9,897 nt of DNA from DATEJJ01 sp039649115. Lineage in GTDB: Bacteria; Actinomycetota; Actinomycetes; Mycobacteriales; Micromonosporaceae. The notes under the pieces were generated by a model that did not search any database, was not told where the DNA came from, and saw only the letters and a program-made list of their open reading frames with translations. The number at the start of each line of letters is the position of its first letter. Position 1 is the first letter of the stretch. The translations under genes were made by a program, and so were the position numbers. Location: NCBI GenBank assembly GCA_039649115.1, contig JBBWZQ010000220.1:1-9897 (forward strand), written 5' to 3'. Shown here piece after piece: positions 1-6,199 of the stretch.

Positions 1-440
1 AGGTAGCCGCCGAGCACCCGGGTGCCGGTGACCGTGACGTCGGTCAGCGCGGCGGGCGCCACCGCCGTCCAGATCTCGGCGCTGCCCGGCTGCGCGTTGG
101 CCCGGGACGCGAGCGTCCAGGTGAGCCCGCCGCCGGCCACCGCCGCGATCTTCTGGGTGGAGGTCTGCGGGCCGTCCGAGGCGAGGAACGCCACCAGCAG
201 CTCGCCGTCGTGGTGGGTGCTGAACTTCGGCGAGGCGATCGTGGTGGACGCGCCGGACTGGTGCGTGGTCACCAGCGCGTCGACGGCCAGGCCGGTGCCG
301 GCGTGCGCGGGCCACGCCACGAACGCGACGAGCGCGACCAGCACGGCGACCGCGATCCCGCCGCCGCCCACGACCGTGCGGCGTCGGGTCCTGCGCTGCT
401 CCTCTGAACGCCGCTCCTCTGAACGTCCGCCACGTGCCAT
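1..440 (-). CDS. Secreted protein with N-terminal export signal, partial (3' end beyond window)
   Basis: Reading leftward from the ATG at 440, the frame stays open to the window edge (146 codons), so the C-terminus is missing. The product starts with a charged, Arg/Glu-rich segment (residues 1-21, with a duplicated RSEE). A hydrophobic stretch follows (about 23-43), ending in WPAHA-GTG, which looks like a signal-peptidase site after residue 47. R20-R21-T-V-V loosely fits a twin-arginine pattern, so Tat export is possible. The visible mature part is rich in Thr, Ser, Ala and Gly, with segments such as GELLVAFLASDG and GGGLTWTL. From memory these resemble beta-sandwich modules in large secreted actinobacterial proteins. 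A GAAGGG stretch lies about 13 bases upstream of the ATG. It lies on the same strand as the sigma/beta-helix pair, 88 bases downstream. The function is unknown; export is the firmest inference. Confidence 0.72.
   Translation of the reverse strand, partial: MARGGRSEERRSEEQRRTRRRTVVGGGGIAVAVLVALVAFVAWPAHAGTGLAVDALVTTHQSGASTTIASPKFSTHHDGELLVAFLASDGPQTSTQKIAAVAGGGLTWTLASRANAQPGSAEIWTAVAPAALTDVTVTGTRVLGGY
398..425. repeat. Two tandem copies of a 13-base unit, period 15
   Basis: GCTCCTCTGAACG occurs at 398-410 and again at 413-425. On the coding (minus) strand it encodes the duplicated Arg-Ser-Glu-Glu-Arg/Gln segment at residues 6-16 of the secreted protein. It is probably a small in-frame duplication in the charged region before the signal helix, with no evident regulatory role. 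Confidence 0.75.
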
Positions 441-497
441 GATCGAGCGTCCACCCTTCGCCGCCGGAGCCGTCACCAGATCCAACGTGCGAGCGGC

Positions 498-519
498 GGG
501 AAACCTCACACGGTTTCCC
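498..519 (-). terminator. Hairpin downstream of the beta-helix gene, possible weak terminator
   Basis: GGGAAACC (498-505) and GGTTTCCC (512-519) form a perfect 8-bp inverted repeat around a 6-base loop. It lies 9 bases past the beta-helix stop codon and inside the 88-base gap before the secreted-protein gene. No T-run follows on the minus strand, so it could be an actinobacterial-type terminator, a processing or attenuation hairpin, or a protein-binding dyad. Its GAAACCG also occurs in the -35 region of the sigma gene promoter. Confidence 0.45.
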
Positions 520-528
520 CGAGAAAGA

Positions 529-1725
529 TCAGGGCAGCAGCGCCGCGCCCGAGTCGTCCCAGACGTTGCCCGACCAGACGTTGCCGTGGGCACGCGGATC
601 CCAGGCGGTCACCGGGCCGAAGAAGCCGCCCTTGGCCGACACCGACCGGCTGAAGTGGTTGCGGGTCACCACGATGTCGTGCGAACCCGCGCCACCGCCC
701 GCGTACAGCGTGTAGTTGCCGCCGGCGAGCAGGTTGCCGTCGACGGCGACCCCGGACAGCGCTCCGCTGTTCGTGTACAGCGCGATCGCCGCCTCGCCCC
801 GGCCGGTACTGGCGATGGAGTTGTGCACGATCGCCACGTCGGCCACGCCGCCCTGGTCGGAGACGCCGGTGGACAGCCCGTACAGCAGGCTGTCCTGGAC
901 GGTGACCCGGTCGCGCGCGACGACTCCCCGGTCCACGTCGTGGATCGAGCAGCGCCGGACGGTCAGCCCGCTGGCCTCCTGGCTCACCCCGGTCTGCACC
1001 CGGCCGCCACCGGCGAGCTCGCTGTCCTCGATGACGAGGTTGGTGGCACCGGGCAACTGCCGCACGGCCCAGTAGGCCTGCTTCGCGATGTTCACGCGGG
1101 TGCGCCGGATGGTCACGTTGGGTGCCTGCACCAGGATGCTCCCGGTCACCGAGAGCCCGTCCACGACCGCGCCGGCCGTGCCGACGGTCAGGTCCCCGGC
1201 GTGCGTGCGCAGCGCCGTGCCCGCCGGTACCCCCGCTGTCCTGGCGGTCGGCCAGGTCTTGTCGGCCGGCGGCGCCGCGCTGGCCGGCGCCGTGCTCGGC
1301 GCGACCGAGACGGACATGGTCGGCCCGGCGCTCGGGCCGCTGGCGCTCGGGCCCGGCGCGGCCGTCGCCGACGGTGCGGGTGCCGGGTGGCCGGCGCCGG
1401 TGGCGGCCTCGGTCACCCGCAGCAGCTGGATCGCGGTGGGGATGGCGCCGGAGACCACGGCGATCGCCAGCATGGTGGCCACCACCGCCAGGGACCGCCG
1501 CCGGGGCGGCCGCAACCGGGACCGGCGCGGCGGTCGCCGCCGGCCACCGGCGGTGCCGCCGGGCGCGGTGGGCGGCGCCTCGGACATGCGGCGCGGGGGC
1601 CCGGCCGGGTACTGCCGGGGCACCTCGCGCCCCTCGTCGACCTCGCGCCACCGGGCCACGCCGGACGGCGGCTGGACCTGCTGGAACAGGGCCCGCACGT
1701 CGTCGTCGTCAAAGTGCCGGCTCAT
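529..1725 (-). CDS. Membrane-anchored right-handed beta-helix protein, partner of the ECF sigma factor
   Basis: The product is 398 aa. Residues 1-45 form a short acidic/aromatic segment (DDDDVRALF, ARWREV), followed by an Arg/Pro-rich stretch (about 61-77). One hydrophobic helix (about 79-103) is next. With the positive charge before it, the topology should be N-in/C-out. A Pro/Ala/Ser linker (104-155) leads to a C-terminal domain (156-398) with repeated short strands and turns (VDGLSV, NVTIRRTRV, NLVIEDSEL, GLTVRRCSI, NRVTVQDSLL-like), typical of right-handed parallel beta-helices that often bind or cleave polysaccharides. I see no signature that fixes a catalytic activity. Its ATG overlaps the sigma factor stop (ATGA), implying translational coupling. 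This position usually holds an anti-sigma gene. The cytoplasmic N-terminus could bind the sigma factor, but I see no recognised anti-sigma or zinc motif (no HxxxCxxC), so that role is inference. Confidence 0.82.
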   Translation of the reverse strand: MSRHFDDDDVRALFQQVQPPSGVARWREVDEGREVPRQYPAGPPRRMSEAPPTAPGGTAGGRRRPPRRSRLRPPRRRSLAVVATMLAIAVVSGAIPTAIQLLRVTEAATGAGHPAPAPSATAAPGPSASGPSAGPTMSVSVAPSTAPASAAPPADKTWPTARTAGVPAGTALRTHAGDLTVGTAGAVVDGLSVTGSILVQAPNVTIRRTRVNIAKQAYWAVRQLPGATNLVIEDSELAGGGRVQTGVSQEASGLTVRRCSIHDVDRGVVARDRVTVQDSLLYGLSTGVSDQGGVADVAIVHNSIASTGRGEAAIALYTNSGALSGVAVDGNLLAGGNYTLYAGGGAGSHDIVVTRNHFSRSVSAKGGFFGPVTAWDPRAHGNVWSGNVWDDSGAALLP

Positions 1726-2324
1726 GACCGCCCGCCCAGGTGGTCACGCAGCCGCTGCAGCGCCCGCCGGGTGGCGACCGTCGCCGCGTGCTCGGTCATG
1801 CCGGTCACCCGACCGATCTCGGCGAACGGCAGGTCCGCGGCCAGCCGCAGGCCGACCAGCTCCCGGTCCCGGGGCGACAGGCGTTCCAGCACCGCCAGCA
1901 CGTGGCGCAGCTCGTCGCGGATCACCACCTCGGCCTCGACGTTGACGCCGTGGTCCGTTTCACCCTGGTCGGCGAAGAACTTGCCGAACAGCGTCGACCA
2001 GCGGCGGCGGTGCCGCTCCCGGTCGATGATCTCGTTGCGCGCGATGCGCAGCAGCCAGGGCTGCACGTCCTCGGGGCTGGGCCGGGTGCGGTCGTAGGCG
2101 GCCAGCGCGGAGACGAACACCTCCGCGGCGACGTCCTCGGCCTCGGTGGGGTTGCGCAGCTGGGAGAGGCAGAACCGGTACACCCGGGCCGCGTGCTCGC
2201 GGTACACCTCGTCGAAGGTAAGCGCACCGACCTCAGCCGGCGACCACGGCTGGACCACGAGCCTCCTCGCCGCACAACCGACGTCAGGATCACCCACGTC
2301 GAGAACGACGGCCCCGGCCATCAC
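1722..2324 (-). CDS. ECF-subfamily RNA polymerase sigma factor
   Basis: This 200-aa protein carries sigma region 2 (about residues 37-108; FDEVYREHAARVYRF, then EAEDVAAEVFVSAL and the PWLLRIARNEIIDRERHRRR block). Region 4 follows (about 141-195; LERLSPRDRELVGLRL, and the helix-turn-helix FAEIGRVTGMTEHAATVATRRALQRLR). Regions 1 and 3 are absent, as in ECF sigmas. It should direct RNA polymerase to a small regulon, probably in response to an envelope signal. The outermost start is GTG-ATG at 2324/2321. An alternative GTG at 2258 (residue 23) has AGGAGG only 3 bases upstream and gives a more usual ECF N-terminus, so the true start is open. A promoter-like pair lies just upstream. The stop overlaps the start of the beta-helix gene by 4 bases. 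A housekeeping role is unlikely. Confidence 0.93.
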   Translation of the reverse strand: MMAGAVVLDVGDPDVGCAARRLVVQPWSPAEVGALTFDEVYREHAARVYRFCLSQLRNPTEAEDVAAEVFVSALAAYDRTRPSPEDVQPWLLRIARNEIIDRERHRRRWSTLFGKFFADQGETDHGVNVEAEVVIRDELRHVLAVLERLSPRDRELVGLRLAADLPFAEIGRVTGMTEHAATVATRRALQRLRDHLGGRS

Positions 2325-2337
2325 GGAGCCGTCCCGT

Positions 2338-2367
2338 ACCCTACCCGACCCGCGGCGCCGGTTTCAC
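2338..2367 (-). promoter_or_regulatory. Putative promoter of the sigma factor operon
   Basis: On the minus strand, GTGAAA (2367-2362, 4/6 to TTGACA) is separated by 18 bases from TAGGGT (2343-2338), a good actinobacterial -10. Transcription would start near 2332, so the GTG at 2324 would have only a very short leader and the GTG at 2258 a leader of about 74 bases. The -35 region also reads TGAAAC, resembling ECF -35 elements, but I could not find a CGT-type ECF -10 at the right spacing. Confidence 0.45.
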
Positions 2368-2390
2368 CGGTGCCGGGAGACGAAATCCGT

Positions 2391-2420
2391 CCGACCATTC
2401 TTGATCATTTCCCCTACAGT
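2391..2420 (+). promoter_or_regulatory. Weak candidate promoter for gluconokinase
   Basis: TACAGT (2415-2420, 4/6 to TATAAT) is preceded at 18 bases by CCGACC (2391-2396), which matches only the GAC core of TTGACA. The start would be near 2427, about 55 bases before the preferred GTG. The region between the sigma gene and gluconokinase holds both divergent promoters and no other gene I can see. Confidence 0.3.
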
Positions 2421-2482
2421 CGCGTGCTTCTATGGACAACGTCTGGCGGAGCGGTTTCCTCACAACCGGGGGTCCGGCTAAC

Positions 2483-2992
2483 GTGACTCCGGTGGCGAAG
2501 CACACGATCGTGCTGGTGATGGGCGTCTCGGGCAGCGGCAAGACGACGATCGGCGCGATGCTGGCCGGCCGGTTGGGCTGGCCCTACGCCGAGGCCGACT
2601 CGTTCCACCCGCTGGCCAACATCGAGAAGATGTCCGCCGGCGTGCCGCTCACCGACGCCGACCGGGCACCGTGGTTGCAAGCCATCGCGGCATGGGTGGA
2701 CCAGCAGATCGCCGCGGGCGGTCGCGGCGTGGTCACCTGCTCGGCATTGAAGCGGGCGTACCGGGACATGTTGCGCCGACCGCAGGTGCGCACCGTGTAC
2801 CTGCGGGGCAGCCGCGAGCTGATCGCGGCGCGGCTGACCGCGCGGCACGGGCACTTCTTCCAGCCCGCCATGCTCGACAGCCAGTACGCCGCGCTGGAGG
2901 AGCCCGGCCCGGACGAGGACGTGCTGACAGTCGCCATCAACGGCAGCCCCGCCGAGATCGTCGACGAGATCGTCGCGAAGCTCGACGGGTAG
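2483..2992 (+). CDS. gntK: Gluconokinase (GntK family)
   Basis: The enzyme phosphorylates D-gluconate with ATP to 6-phosphogluconate, feeding the pentose phosphate pathway in the cytoplasm. From the preferred GTG at 2483 it is 169 aa, the usual family length. The sequence shows a P-loop (GVSGSGKTT), the substrate-side motif ADSFHPLANIEKMSAGVPLTD followed by DR-PW, the CSALKRAYRDMLR block, and HFFQPAMLDSQYAALEEP near the C-terminus. All are hallmarks of this thermoresistant-type gluconokinase family. An in-frame ATG exists at 2432, but no Shine-Dalgarno precedes it and the extra 17 residues are atypical. The GTG at 2483 has GGGGG about 10 bases upstream; a further GTG at 2492 lacks one. No gluconate permease is adjacent. 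It is convergent with the aldo/keto reductase, 4 bases away. Confidence 0.93.
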   Translation: MTPVAKHTIVLVMGVSGSGKTTIGAMLAGRLGWPYAEADSFHPLANIEKMSAGVPLTDADRAPWLQAIAAWVDQQIAAGGRGVVTCSALKRAYRDMLRRPQVRTVYLRGSRELIAARLTARHGHFFQPAMLDSQYAALEEPGPDEDVLTVAINGSPAEIVDEIVAKLDG

Positions 2993-2996
2993 CCGC

Positions 2997-4046
2997 CTAG
3001 AGGTGCGGGCCCAGCAGGGTCAGGTCGGCCTCGGACAGCCGGTCGCTCGCGGTCTTCGCCTGGTGCCAGTACGGGTACAGCAGCGGCGGCGCGCTGACCT
3101 TGTCCAGCCGCTGCCGCTCCTCGTCGCCGAGCTTCAGGTCGGCCGCCGCCAGGTTGTCGGTCAGCTGCTCGGCGGTGCGCGCGCCGATGACCAGGGAGGT
3201 CACCGCGGGCCTCCCGAGCAGGTAGGCGAGCGCGACCTGGGCGGCGGAGACGCCGCGCTGCTCGCCGATGGACACCAGCGCGTCGACCGTGTCGTACAGC
3301 CGTTCCTGGTCGTAGACCGGGGGCTCGTTCCAGTCGGTCAGCTGCCGGGAGCCGCCCTCGGGCCGGGCGTCGCGGCGGTACTTCCCGGACAGCAGCCCGC
3401 CCGCCAGCGGTGACCACACCAGCACCCCGAGGCCCTGGTCGACCGCGGCGGGGATCAGCTCGTACTCCGCGTCGCGGGCCTGCAGCGAGTAGTAGATCTG
3501 CTCGCTGACGAACCGCGGGAAGCCGTGCAGGTCGGCGGTGCCCAGCGCCTTGAGCAGCTGCCAGCCGGCGTAGTTGGACACCCCGACATAACGGACCTTG
3601 CCCGACCGGACCAGCTGGTCCAGCGCCTCCAGGGTCTCCTCCAGCGGCGTGACACCGTCCCACTCGTGCACCTGGTACAGGTCGATGTGGTCGGTGCCCA
3701 GCCGGCGCAGGCTGGCCTCACAGCCGGACAGCACGTGATGGCGGGACAGCCCGGCGTCGTTGGGGCCGGGCCCCATCGGCATGCGCACCTTCGTCGCCAC
3801 CAGGACGTCGTCGCGGCGCCCCCGCAGCACGGCGCCGACGATCTCCTCGGACTGGCCGCCCGAGTACACGTCGGCGGTGTCGATGAGGTTGATCCCGGCG
3901 TCCAGGCACTGGTCGATCTGGCGGCGCGCCTCGTCCACGTCCGTGCTGCCGACGTTGGCGAACGGTCCGGAGCCGCCGAACGTCATCGTGCCCATGGTGA
4001 GCACGGAAATCCGCAGGCCGGACCTGCCCAACTCGCGATACTCCAC
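2997..4046 (-). CDS. Aldo/keto reductase, NADP(H)-dependent type
   Basis: This 349-aa soluble (alpha/beta)8-barrel oxidoreductase reduces aldehydes or ketones with NAD(P)H; the substrate cannot be told from sequence. The catalytic tetrad is visible: Asp56 and Tyr61 (IDTADVY), Lys86 (VLVATKV) and His127 (LYQVHEWD). Other family marks are the N-terminal YRELGRSGLRIS, GVSNYAGWQL (155-164), SEQIYYSL, WSPLAGGLLSGKY (211-223) and the cofactor-side segment SLVIGARTAEQL (284-295). These fit the YajO/Gfo-like bacterial AKRs. Translation starts at GTG 4046. TAGGGT ends 6 bases before it, so the mRNA is probably leaderless. It ends 4 bases from the convergent gluconokinase gene, leaving no room for a terminator between them, so the two transcripts probably overlap. 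Confidence 0.92.
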   Translation of the reverse strand: MEYRELGRSGLRISVLTMGTMTFGGSGPFANVGSTDVDEARRQIDQCLDAGINLIDTADVYSGGQSEEIVGAVLRGRRDDVLVATKVRMPMGPGPNDAGLSRHHVLSGCEASLRRLGTDHIDLYQVHEWDGVTPLEETLEALDQLVRSGKVRYVGVSNYAGWQLLKALGTADLHGFPRFVSEQIYYSLQARDAEYELIPAAVDQGLGVLVWSPLAGGLLSGKYRRDARPEGGSRQLTDWNEPPVYDQERLYDTVDALVSIGEQRGVSAAQVALAYLLGRPAVTSLVIGARTAEQLTDNLAAADLKLGDEERQRLDKVSAPPLLYPYWHQAKTASDRLSEADLTLLGPHL

Positions 4047-4051
4047 ACCGC

Positions 4052-4062
4052 TACCCTAGGGC
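4052..4062. promoter_or_regulatory. Overlapping divergent -10 elements between the reductase and the peptidase
   Basis: The 16-base gap 4047-4062 holds a CCCTAGGG palindrome (4054-4061). On the minus strand TAGGGT (4058-4053) lies 6 bases before the reductase GTG. On the plus strand TACCCT (4052-4057) lies 5 bases before the peptidase ATG. TANNNT about 6 bases before a start codon is the usual leaderless-transcript arrangement in actinobacteria. The -35 elements would fall inside the opposite coding region; I see no good TTGAC match in either. Confidence 0.5.
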
Positions 4063-6117
4063 ATGCCGCAGGACGCCGACGACGACCCGTACCGCTGGCT
4101 GGAGGACCTCGACGGGCCCGAGGCCGGCCGGTGGGTCCGCGACCGCAACGAGCACAGCGTGGGTACCCTCGCCGGCGGCGGGCGGTTCGCCGAGCTGGAA
4201 CGGGCGCTGCGGCAGGTGCTCGACGCCGAGGACCGGATACCGTTCCCGGCCTTCCACGGCGGGTACCTGTTCAACCTGTGGAAGGACGCCGGGCACCCGC
4301 GCGGGCTCTGGCGGCGCACCACGCTGGACGAGTACCGCAAGCGGGAGCCGGACTGGCAGGTGCTGCTCGACCTCGACGAGCTGGCCGGGCGGGACGGCGA
4401 GAACTGGGTGTGGCAGGGCGCCGACCTGCTGCGCCCGGCCGGCGAGCGGGCCCTGGTCAGCCTGTCCCGGGGCGGGTCGGACGCGGCCGTGGTGCGCGAG
4501 TTCGACCTGGCCACCCGCGCGTTCGTGGCGGACGGCTTCACGCTGCCGGAGGCGAAGAGCGCGATCGGCTGGATCGACGCGGACACCGTCTACGTCGGTA
4601 CCGAGTTCGGGCCCGGATCGTGGACCTCGTCCGGGTACCCGCGCCTGGTCAAGCGGTGGCGGCGCGGCACACCGCTGGCCGAGGCGGAACTGGTCTACGC
4701 GGCGGAACCGCACGACGTGCTGGCGTACGCGGTGCACGACCCGACGCCGGGCTTCGCGCGCGACATCGTCGAGCGGCGGCTGGACTTCTTCCGCACCGAG
4801 CGGTACCTGCGCACGGCCGGCGGCGAGCTGGTGCGCATCGAGGCGCCGGACGACGCCGACGTGAGCGCGCACCGGGAGTGGCTGCTGATCCGCCTGCGCG
4901 GCGAGTGGACGGCCGGCGGCCGCACCCACCCGGCGGGCACCCTGCTGGGCACCGGGTTCGACGATTACCTGGCCGGCGGGCGCGACCTGGCCGTGCTGTT
5001 CGCCCCGGACGGGCGCACCTCGCTGCAGTACTTCACGTGGACCCGCCGGCACCTGATCCTGGTCGCGCTGCGCGACGTGCGCAGCCAGGTCGAGGTGCTC
5101 ACCCCGGGCCCGGACGGCTGGCACCGCGCCCCGCTGCTCGCGTCCGGCGCGGCGGACGGCGGGTTCCGCCAGGTCGACGTGGTGGACACCAACGCGGACG
5201 AGACCGACGAGTTCCTGCTGTCCAGTACCGGCTTCCTGCAGCCGACCACCCTCGGGTACGGGTCGGTGGGCGGGGAGGTGGAGGCGCTCAAGGAGGAGCC
5301 GGCCTTCTTCGACGCGCCGGGCCGGTCGGTGCGGCAGTTCTTCGCGGCCTCGCCGGACGGCACCCGGGTGCCGTACTTCGTGGTGGGTTCGGCCGGCAAC
5401 GGGCCCGGGCCCACGCTGCTCCAGGGGTACGGCGGCTTCGAGATCTCCCAGCTGCCCAGCTACAGCGGCATCATCGGGCGCGGCTGGCTGGCGCACGGCG
5501 GCACCTACGTGCTGGCGAACATCCGCGGTGGCGGCGAGTACGGGCCCGGCTGGCACCGGGCCGCGATGCGGGAGAACCGGCCGCTGGCGTACCAGGACTT
5601 CGCCGCGGTCGCCACCGACCTGGTCGGGCGCGGCATCACCACCCCCCGGCTGCTCGCCGCGATGGGCGGCAGCAACGGTGGGCTGCTGGCCGGCGTCGCG
5701 CTCACCCGGTACCCGCACCTGTTCGGCGCGGTGGTCAGCCAGGTGCCGCTGCTGGACATGCGCCGGTACCACCGGTTGCTCGCCGGCGCCTCCTGGATGG
5801 CCGAGTACGGCGACCCCGACGACGACGCGGACTGGGCGTACCTGCGCGCCTTCTCGCCGTACCACAATGTCCGGAGTGGACAGCCGTACCCGCCGGCCCT
5901 GTTCGTCACGTCCACAAGGGACGACCGTGTGCACCCCGGCCACGCCCGCAAGATGGTGGCCCGGCTGCGCGAGCACGGCTACGACGTCACCTACTACGAG
6001 AATGTCGAGGGCGGGCACGGCGCCGCGGCCGACAACGCGCAGCTGGCCTTCAAGTGGGCGCTGGTGCTGGAGTTCCTCTGGCGGGTGCTGGATGACCCCC
6101 CGACCCGTTTCCGGTAG
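4063..6117 (+). CDS. Prolyl oligopeptidase, serine peptidase family S9A
   Basis: The 684-aa product matches the usual 680-710 aa length. It should cleave short peptides after proline (or related residues) and, lacking a signal peptide, act in the cytoplasm. The N-terminus has the family opening DDPYRWLEDLDGPEA, then a seven-bladed beta-propeller (about 70-390) and an alpha/beta-hydrolase domain (about 400-684). The catalytic triad can be placed: Ser537 in GGSNGG, Asp620 in TSTRDDRVHP (with Arg622, the usual substrate-binding Arg), and His652 in VEGGHG. Before the active site come GYGGFEIS and LANIRGGGEYGPGWH. ATG 4063 sits 5 bases after a TACCCT -10-like box and has no clear Shine-Dalgarno, fitting leaderless translation. 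The LacI-type gene follows 82 bases later on the same strand. No partner suggesting a specific peptide substrate is adjacent. Confidence 0.95.
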   Translation: MPQDADDDPYRWLEDLDGPEAGRWVRDRNEHSVGTLAGGGRFAELERALRQVLDAEDRIPFPAFHGGYLFNLWKDAGHPRGLWRRTTLDEYRKREPDWQVLLDLDELAGRDGENWVWQGADLLRPAGERALVSLSRGGSDAAVVREFDLATRAFVADGFTLPEAKSAIGWIDADTVYVGTEFGPGSWTSSGYPRLVKRWRRGTPLAEAELVYAAEPHDVLAYAVHDPTPGFARDIVERRLDFFRTERYLRTAGGELVRIEAPDDADVSAHREWLLIRLRGEWTAGGRTHPAGTLLGTGFDDYLAGGRDLAVLFAPDGRTSLQYFTWTRRHLILVALRDVRSQVEVLTPGPDGWHRAPLLASGAADGGFRQVDVVDTNADETDEFLLSSTGFLQPTTLGYGSVGGEVEALKEEPAFFDAPGRSVRQFFAASPDGTRVPYFVVGSAGNGPGPTLLQGYGGFEISQLPSYSGIIGRGWLAHGGTYVLANIRGGGEYGPGWHRAAMRENRPLAYQDFAAVATDLVGRGITTPRLLAAMGGSNGGLLAGVALTRYPHLFGAVVSQVPLLDMRRYHRLLAGASWMAEYGDPDDDADWAYLRAFSPYHNVRSGQPYPPALFVTSTRDDRVHPGHARKMVARLREHGYDVTYYENVEGGHGAAADNAQLAFKWALVLEFLWRVLDDPPTRFR

Positions 6118-6120
6118 ATT
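6092..6120 (+). promoter_or_regulatory. Candidate promoter for the LacI-type regulator gene
   Basis: ATGACC (6092-6097, 4/6 to TTGACA), a 17-base spacer, then TAGATT (6115-6120, 4/6 to TATAAT), overlapping the end of the peptidase gene. Initiation near 6127 would give a leader of about 73 bases containing the operator-like site at 6179-6191. A second, poorer option is TTGCCC (6149-6154) with a start closer to the operator. Confidence 0.35.
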
Positions 6121-6152
6121 CCCGGTAGGACGGGGTGACCTGACCGCCTTGC

Positions 6153-6170
6153 CCCATCAAGGGAGATGGG
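6153..6170 (+). other. Small inverted repeat in the peptidase-LacI gap
   Basis: CCCATC (6153-6158) and GATGGG (6165-6170) can pair as a 6-bp stem with a 6-base loop, 35 bases past the peptidase stop. No T-run follows. It could be a weak terminator for the peptidase transcript, a leader hairpin of the regulator mRNA, or chance in GC-rich DNA. Confidence 0.3.
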
Positions 6171-6178
6171 ACTAAGCC

Positions 6179-6191
6179 CGAAAGTTTTCTG
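6179..6191. promoter_or_regulatory. Operator-like site before the LacI-type gene
   Basis: CGAAAGTTTTCTG contains the dyad GAAA-GT-TTTC and matches 11 of 13 bases with the site at 8379-8391 before the xylanase gene. It ends 8 bases before the regulator ATG and touches its ribosome-binding site, so a bound repressor would block transcription. AT-centred dyads of this kind are typical LacI-family operators. Autoregulation is inferred. Confidence 0.55.
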
Positions 6192-6199
6192 GGGGAAGC

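Noticed and set aside
22..2097. Long open frame on the plus strand opposite the beta-helix and sigma genes
   Set aside because: Its translation is a low-complexity Arg/Gly/Ala/Pro run with no family motif, and it is antisense to clear genes. Long spurious frames are expected in high-GC DNA.
2584..3663. 359-codon minus-strand frame across gluconokinase and part of the reductase gene
   Set aside because: It covers gluconokinase in antisense and the reductase in the wrong frame, while both of those show full family motifs.
4051..6018. 655-codon minus-strand frame opposite the peptidase gene
   Set aside because: It is an antisense shadow of a well-supported gene and shows no recognisable domain.
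3525..6095. 856-codon plus-strand frame overlapping the reductase and peptidase genes
   Set aside because: It is out of frame with the peptidase, which has a complete catalytic triad in the other frame. Its own product is Arg/Gly/Ala-rich without motifs.
6121..6199. Riboswitch in the leader of the LacI-type gene
   Set aside because: I see only one 6-bp hairpin and the operator-like dyad, and nothing matching a riboswitch core that I know.
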